Source: Nitrospirota bacterium (GTDB lineage Bacteria; Nitrospirota; Thermodesulfovibrionia; Thermodesulfovibrionales; JdFR-88). From it: a stretch of DNA of 8,010 nt. Below the pieces are notes generated by a model. That model had not been told where the DNA came from, did no database searches, and worked only from the letters and a program-made list of their open reading frames with translations. Positions within the stretch are counted from its first letter, which is position 1. Every line of letters starts with the position of its first letter. Both the position numbers and the translations under genes were made by a program. The DNA lies in NCBI GenBank assembly GCA_021825785.1, contig JAKAGP010000064.1:1-8010 (forward strand), in the 5' to 3' direction. Below, in pieces: positions 6,406 through 8,010 of this stretch.

Positions 6406-7071
6406 ATGAAGAGAATCGCGCTTGCATCATTCGTTTTAATGTTACTTTTGATCCCGGCCTGCACCAGGCCGGTAATAAAAGAGAACCTTCTTGAGGAAGG
6501 TACAAGGGATGTGTCCTTGTCCGCGCTTTCCGCCAACCAGAATTTGTACAGGGGAAAGCTTTTCATTCTTGGGGGCATAATAGCAAACACCACGGTGACG
6601 GATGAAGGCACGGTTATAGAGGCCCTTTATGTGCCGGTGGACGATAAAGGCTATCTTGAAGAGGCGCCGGGCCGCGGAAGATACCTCGCCATCTGGCCTA
6701 AAGCAAGCGGCATACTGGACCCCATGCTCTACAGGCGGAACAGGGAGATAACGGTTGCCGGTACATTCGAGGGGCTACGGAAAGGGAAACTGGGAAAGAC
6801 AACCTACTTATTCCCCGTTTTTGATGCGGTACAGGTATTTCTCTGGAAAGAGGCCCCCTACTATCCCGCTTATTATTACTCTCCATACTACTATGGCCCC
6901 TATTACCCTTATTATTATCCTTATTACTACTCTTACCCTTACTACTATCCTTATTCCTTCGGATTTGGCTTCGAGTTCGGGAACGAATATGAAGAGCACG
7001 AGGAGAATGAATTCCACGGCCGTGAATTCCAGGGGGGGTCAGCACCCTCAAGGTCTTTTGAAAGACGGTAG
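6406..7071 (+). CDS. Slp-family outer membrane lipoprotein with Tyr-rich tail
   Basis: The 221-residue protein starts with a lipoprotein signal (MKRIALASF, hydrophobic to residue 18) and a lipobox ending IPAC, with Cys19 as the lipidated residue. The mature part follows the Slp family (starvation-inducible outer membrane lipoproteins): LYRGKLFILGGII (48-60, the G-K-x-x-x-x-G-G-x-I block), ALYVPVD (73-79), GRGRYLA (89-95), GILDPMLYRR (102-111), ITVAGT (115-120) and YLFPVFDA followed by LW (134-147). After this core, residues 152-183 contain 21 Tyr in 32 positions, then an alternating Phe/Gly stretch (185-192), an acidic segment (193-202) and an Arg-ended tail. Slp proteins sit in the outer membrane; their exact role is not well defined. 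The start is fixed by the signal peptide despite the absence of a ribosome binding site. It is transcribed away from the dikinase gene; no operon partner is clear. Confidence 0.88.
   Translation: MKRIALASFVLMLLLIPACTRPVIKENLLEEGTRDVSLSALSANQNLYRGKLFILGGIIANTTVTDEGTVIEALYVPVDDKGYLEEAPGRGRYLAIWPKASGILDPMLYRRNREITVAGTFEGLRKGKLGKTTYLFPVFDAVQVFLWKEAPYYPAYYYSPYYYGPYYPYYYPYYYSYPYYYPYSFGFGFEFGNEYEEHEENEFHGREFQGGSAPSRSFERR
6859..6954 (+). repeat. Low-complexity TAY-codon tract (Tyr-rich coding repeat)
   Basis: This part of the Slp gene encodes 21 Tyr among 32 residues, in runs of two or three separated by Pro, Ser, Gly or Ala. TAT and TAC codons are mixed, so the pattern is kept at protein level and is not a simple DNA satellite, although near-repeats such as CTTATTATTATCC and CTTACTACTATCC suggest slippage helped build it. 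Confidence 0.8.
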
Positions 7072-7176
7072 GCAAGAAAGAAAATAAAAATAAAAATGAA
7101 AAACGCATTCCGGACCAGCAACTGAAAAAAATTTCCCAAACTTGATTTTTCTCAAATGTAACAGGGGGGCACTTCC

Positions 7177-8010
7177 ATGCACAAAAGATTGCCTTTGACG
7201 GGAGGACTAAGCAGGCGGAGCTTTCTTTCTTCCGGCCTTGTCCTTGCCGCATCATCCGTCCTGCACCTGCCTGAAACCGCTCTGGCGGAGACATTTTCAA
7301 ATGAAACATCTTCAAATGGCGGGGAAGACTTCACATATGACGGCAGCACCTACCCCTGTCCCATCCCCTGGCTGGATAAGAACGGAAGCCACAACCAGCC
7401 GGCCGGTCCCGGCAATGAGCCCTCTCATATATATCACTTCAAAGGCAGGGTGGCCCGGTGCAGTGATTTCGCCGGCATGGGCACTGACAACAAGGGAAAC
7501 CGCCTGGCCTTCGGAAGCCCTACCACTGACAACGGTGTCATGCAGGGCGAATATTTCACGGGAAGGGAGGTACATAAAGGGACTTTCGCCCATTTATGAG
7601 TGACCCTCTTCAAGGGGCAGTTGTCCCACGAAAACCAGGTGCATGACTTCCATCCCCCGGTAGGATTCTGCGGGCTTTACTGGGTGATTCCCATGCCCGA
7701 AGGCGGCCTAAAGTTAAGCGACGGCGGGAAAACGGCGGTCCTCGATCTTAAAGGCGTCAGCGTTATCGACCAACCCACATGGCCCAAATTCCAGGCCAGG
7801 GCAACACCGGCCAGAATGAGCATAAAGATAGTTTGGAAGGCCACCGGTGAGAAGGTCAGCTACAACGACCCGCAAAAACAGTTCCGGGTGTACGGGCACA
7901 AAGCCGTGGCGCAGATGGAGGCGGCGGTGGAGGTGCCCCAGACCGGCTTTTCGTGGAAGTCCGATCCGCTGGAGACATCCAGGGCAAAATTCGCCATCAT
8001 AGGGGAAGAG
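7177..8010 (+). CDS. Tat-exported protein of unknown function, broken by in-frame TGA, runs off the window
   Basis: The frame opens at ATG 7177, 7 bases after AGGGGGG (7163-7169). It begins with a twin-arginine signal, SRRSFLSSG (12-20), a hydrophobic stretch and a likely cleavage site ALA/E (35-38), so the folded product should go to the periplasm. A TGA at 7597-7599 (codon 141) stops it, yet the same frame stays open for the remaining 137 codons to the window end with normal codon use. The joined sequence reads as one protein of at least 278 codons. Visible residues include Cys61, Cys95, His86, His88, His139, then after the TGA His151, His156, His159 and Cys165 in GFCGLYW, which could bind metal. 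I recognise no family. The TGA may be a nonsense mutation (TGG to TGA is one change), a base-call error or selenocysteine. No ribosome binding site supports a separate restart at GTG 7600. Confidence 0.7.
7614..7627 (+). other. Weak stem-loop after the in-frame TGA
   Basis: GGGGC (7614-7618) can pair with GTCCC (7623-7627) with one G-U pair, leaving an AGTT loop 19 bases downstream of the TGA at 7597-7599. This loosely fits what is known of bacterial SECIS elements (short upper stem, G early in the apical loop, loop within a few tens of bases of the UGA). Such a small hairpin is common by chance, and the protein has no Cys beside the UGA position, so this is only a candidate. Confidence 0.12.

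Noticed and set aside
7009..7029. GAATTC repeats around the palindrome CACGGCCGTG as a recombination or operator site
   Set aside because: They lie inside the Slp coding tail and encode a near-repeated peptide (EFHG, EFQG); a coding explanation is sufficient.
6698..7315. A 205-codon minus-strand frame across the Slp gene end and the Tat gene start
   Set aside because: It spans two real plus-strand genes with a lipoprotein and a Tat signal; its sequence is an artefact of the Tyr-rich tract read backwards.
7177..8010. Genetic code reassignment of TGA to Trp
   Set aside because: TGG is used freely for Trp, no other confident gene here has an internal TGA, and the dikinase appears to end correctly at a TGA just after its conserved C-terminal motif.
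7600..8010. A separate gene starting at GTG 7600 directly after the TGA
   Set aside because: There is no ribosome binding site at a usable distance (the nearest, AAAGGG, is about 18 bases away), and the sequence continues the same frame without a new N-terminal character.

Overview
The window is bacterial chromosomal DNA, most likely from a Gram-negative lineage. The protein-coding DNA is GC-rich with frequent AGG, ATA and GGC codons, and the spacers are clearly more AT-rich. Two lipoproteins (one of the outer-membrane Slp family) and one Tat-exported protein point to a diderm. The codon habit and gene mix would suit Nitrospirota or a deltaproteobacterial lineage, but this is a weak inference and no marker gene fixes the taxon. 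No tRNA, rRNA, CRISPR array, insertion sequence or prophage gene was seen.

Layout, left to right. Positions 1-646 are an AT-rich spacer with no confident gene, ending in a promoter and a good ribosome binding site for an M42-family aminopeptidase (647-1720, +). A 230-base spacer with two candidate promoters and a direct repeat leads to a PCu(A)C-type copper-binding lipoprotein (1953-2444, +). It is followed by a possible 21-codon mini-gene (2485-2550) and a membrane-anchored dual-specificity/tyrosine phosphatase (2581-3165, +). Converging on the phosphatase is the largest gene, a 1016-residue alpha-glucan, water dikinase homologue (3196-6246, -). A 159-base divergent spacer separates it from an Slp-family lipoprotein with an extremely tyrosine-rich tail (6406-7071, +). 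The window closes inside a Tat-signal protein of unknown function (7177 to beyond 8010, +) whose reading frame is broken by one in-frame TGA at 7597-7599.

The genes do not form one obvious pathway. The dikinase implies a cell that makes a starch- or glycogen-like glucan and marks it with phosphate. The PCu(A)C, phosphatase, Slp and Tat proteins all look exported or envelope-anchored. The most notable items are the plant-type glucan dikinase in a bacterial setting, the in-frame TGA in the Tat protein (nonsense mutation, sequencing error or, less likely, selenocysteine), and the Tyr-rich Slp tail.
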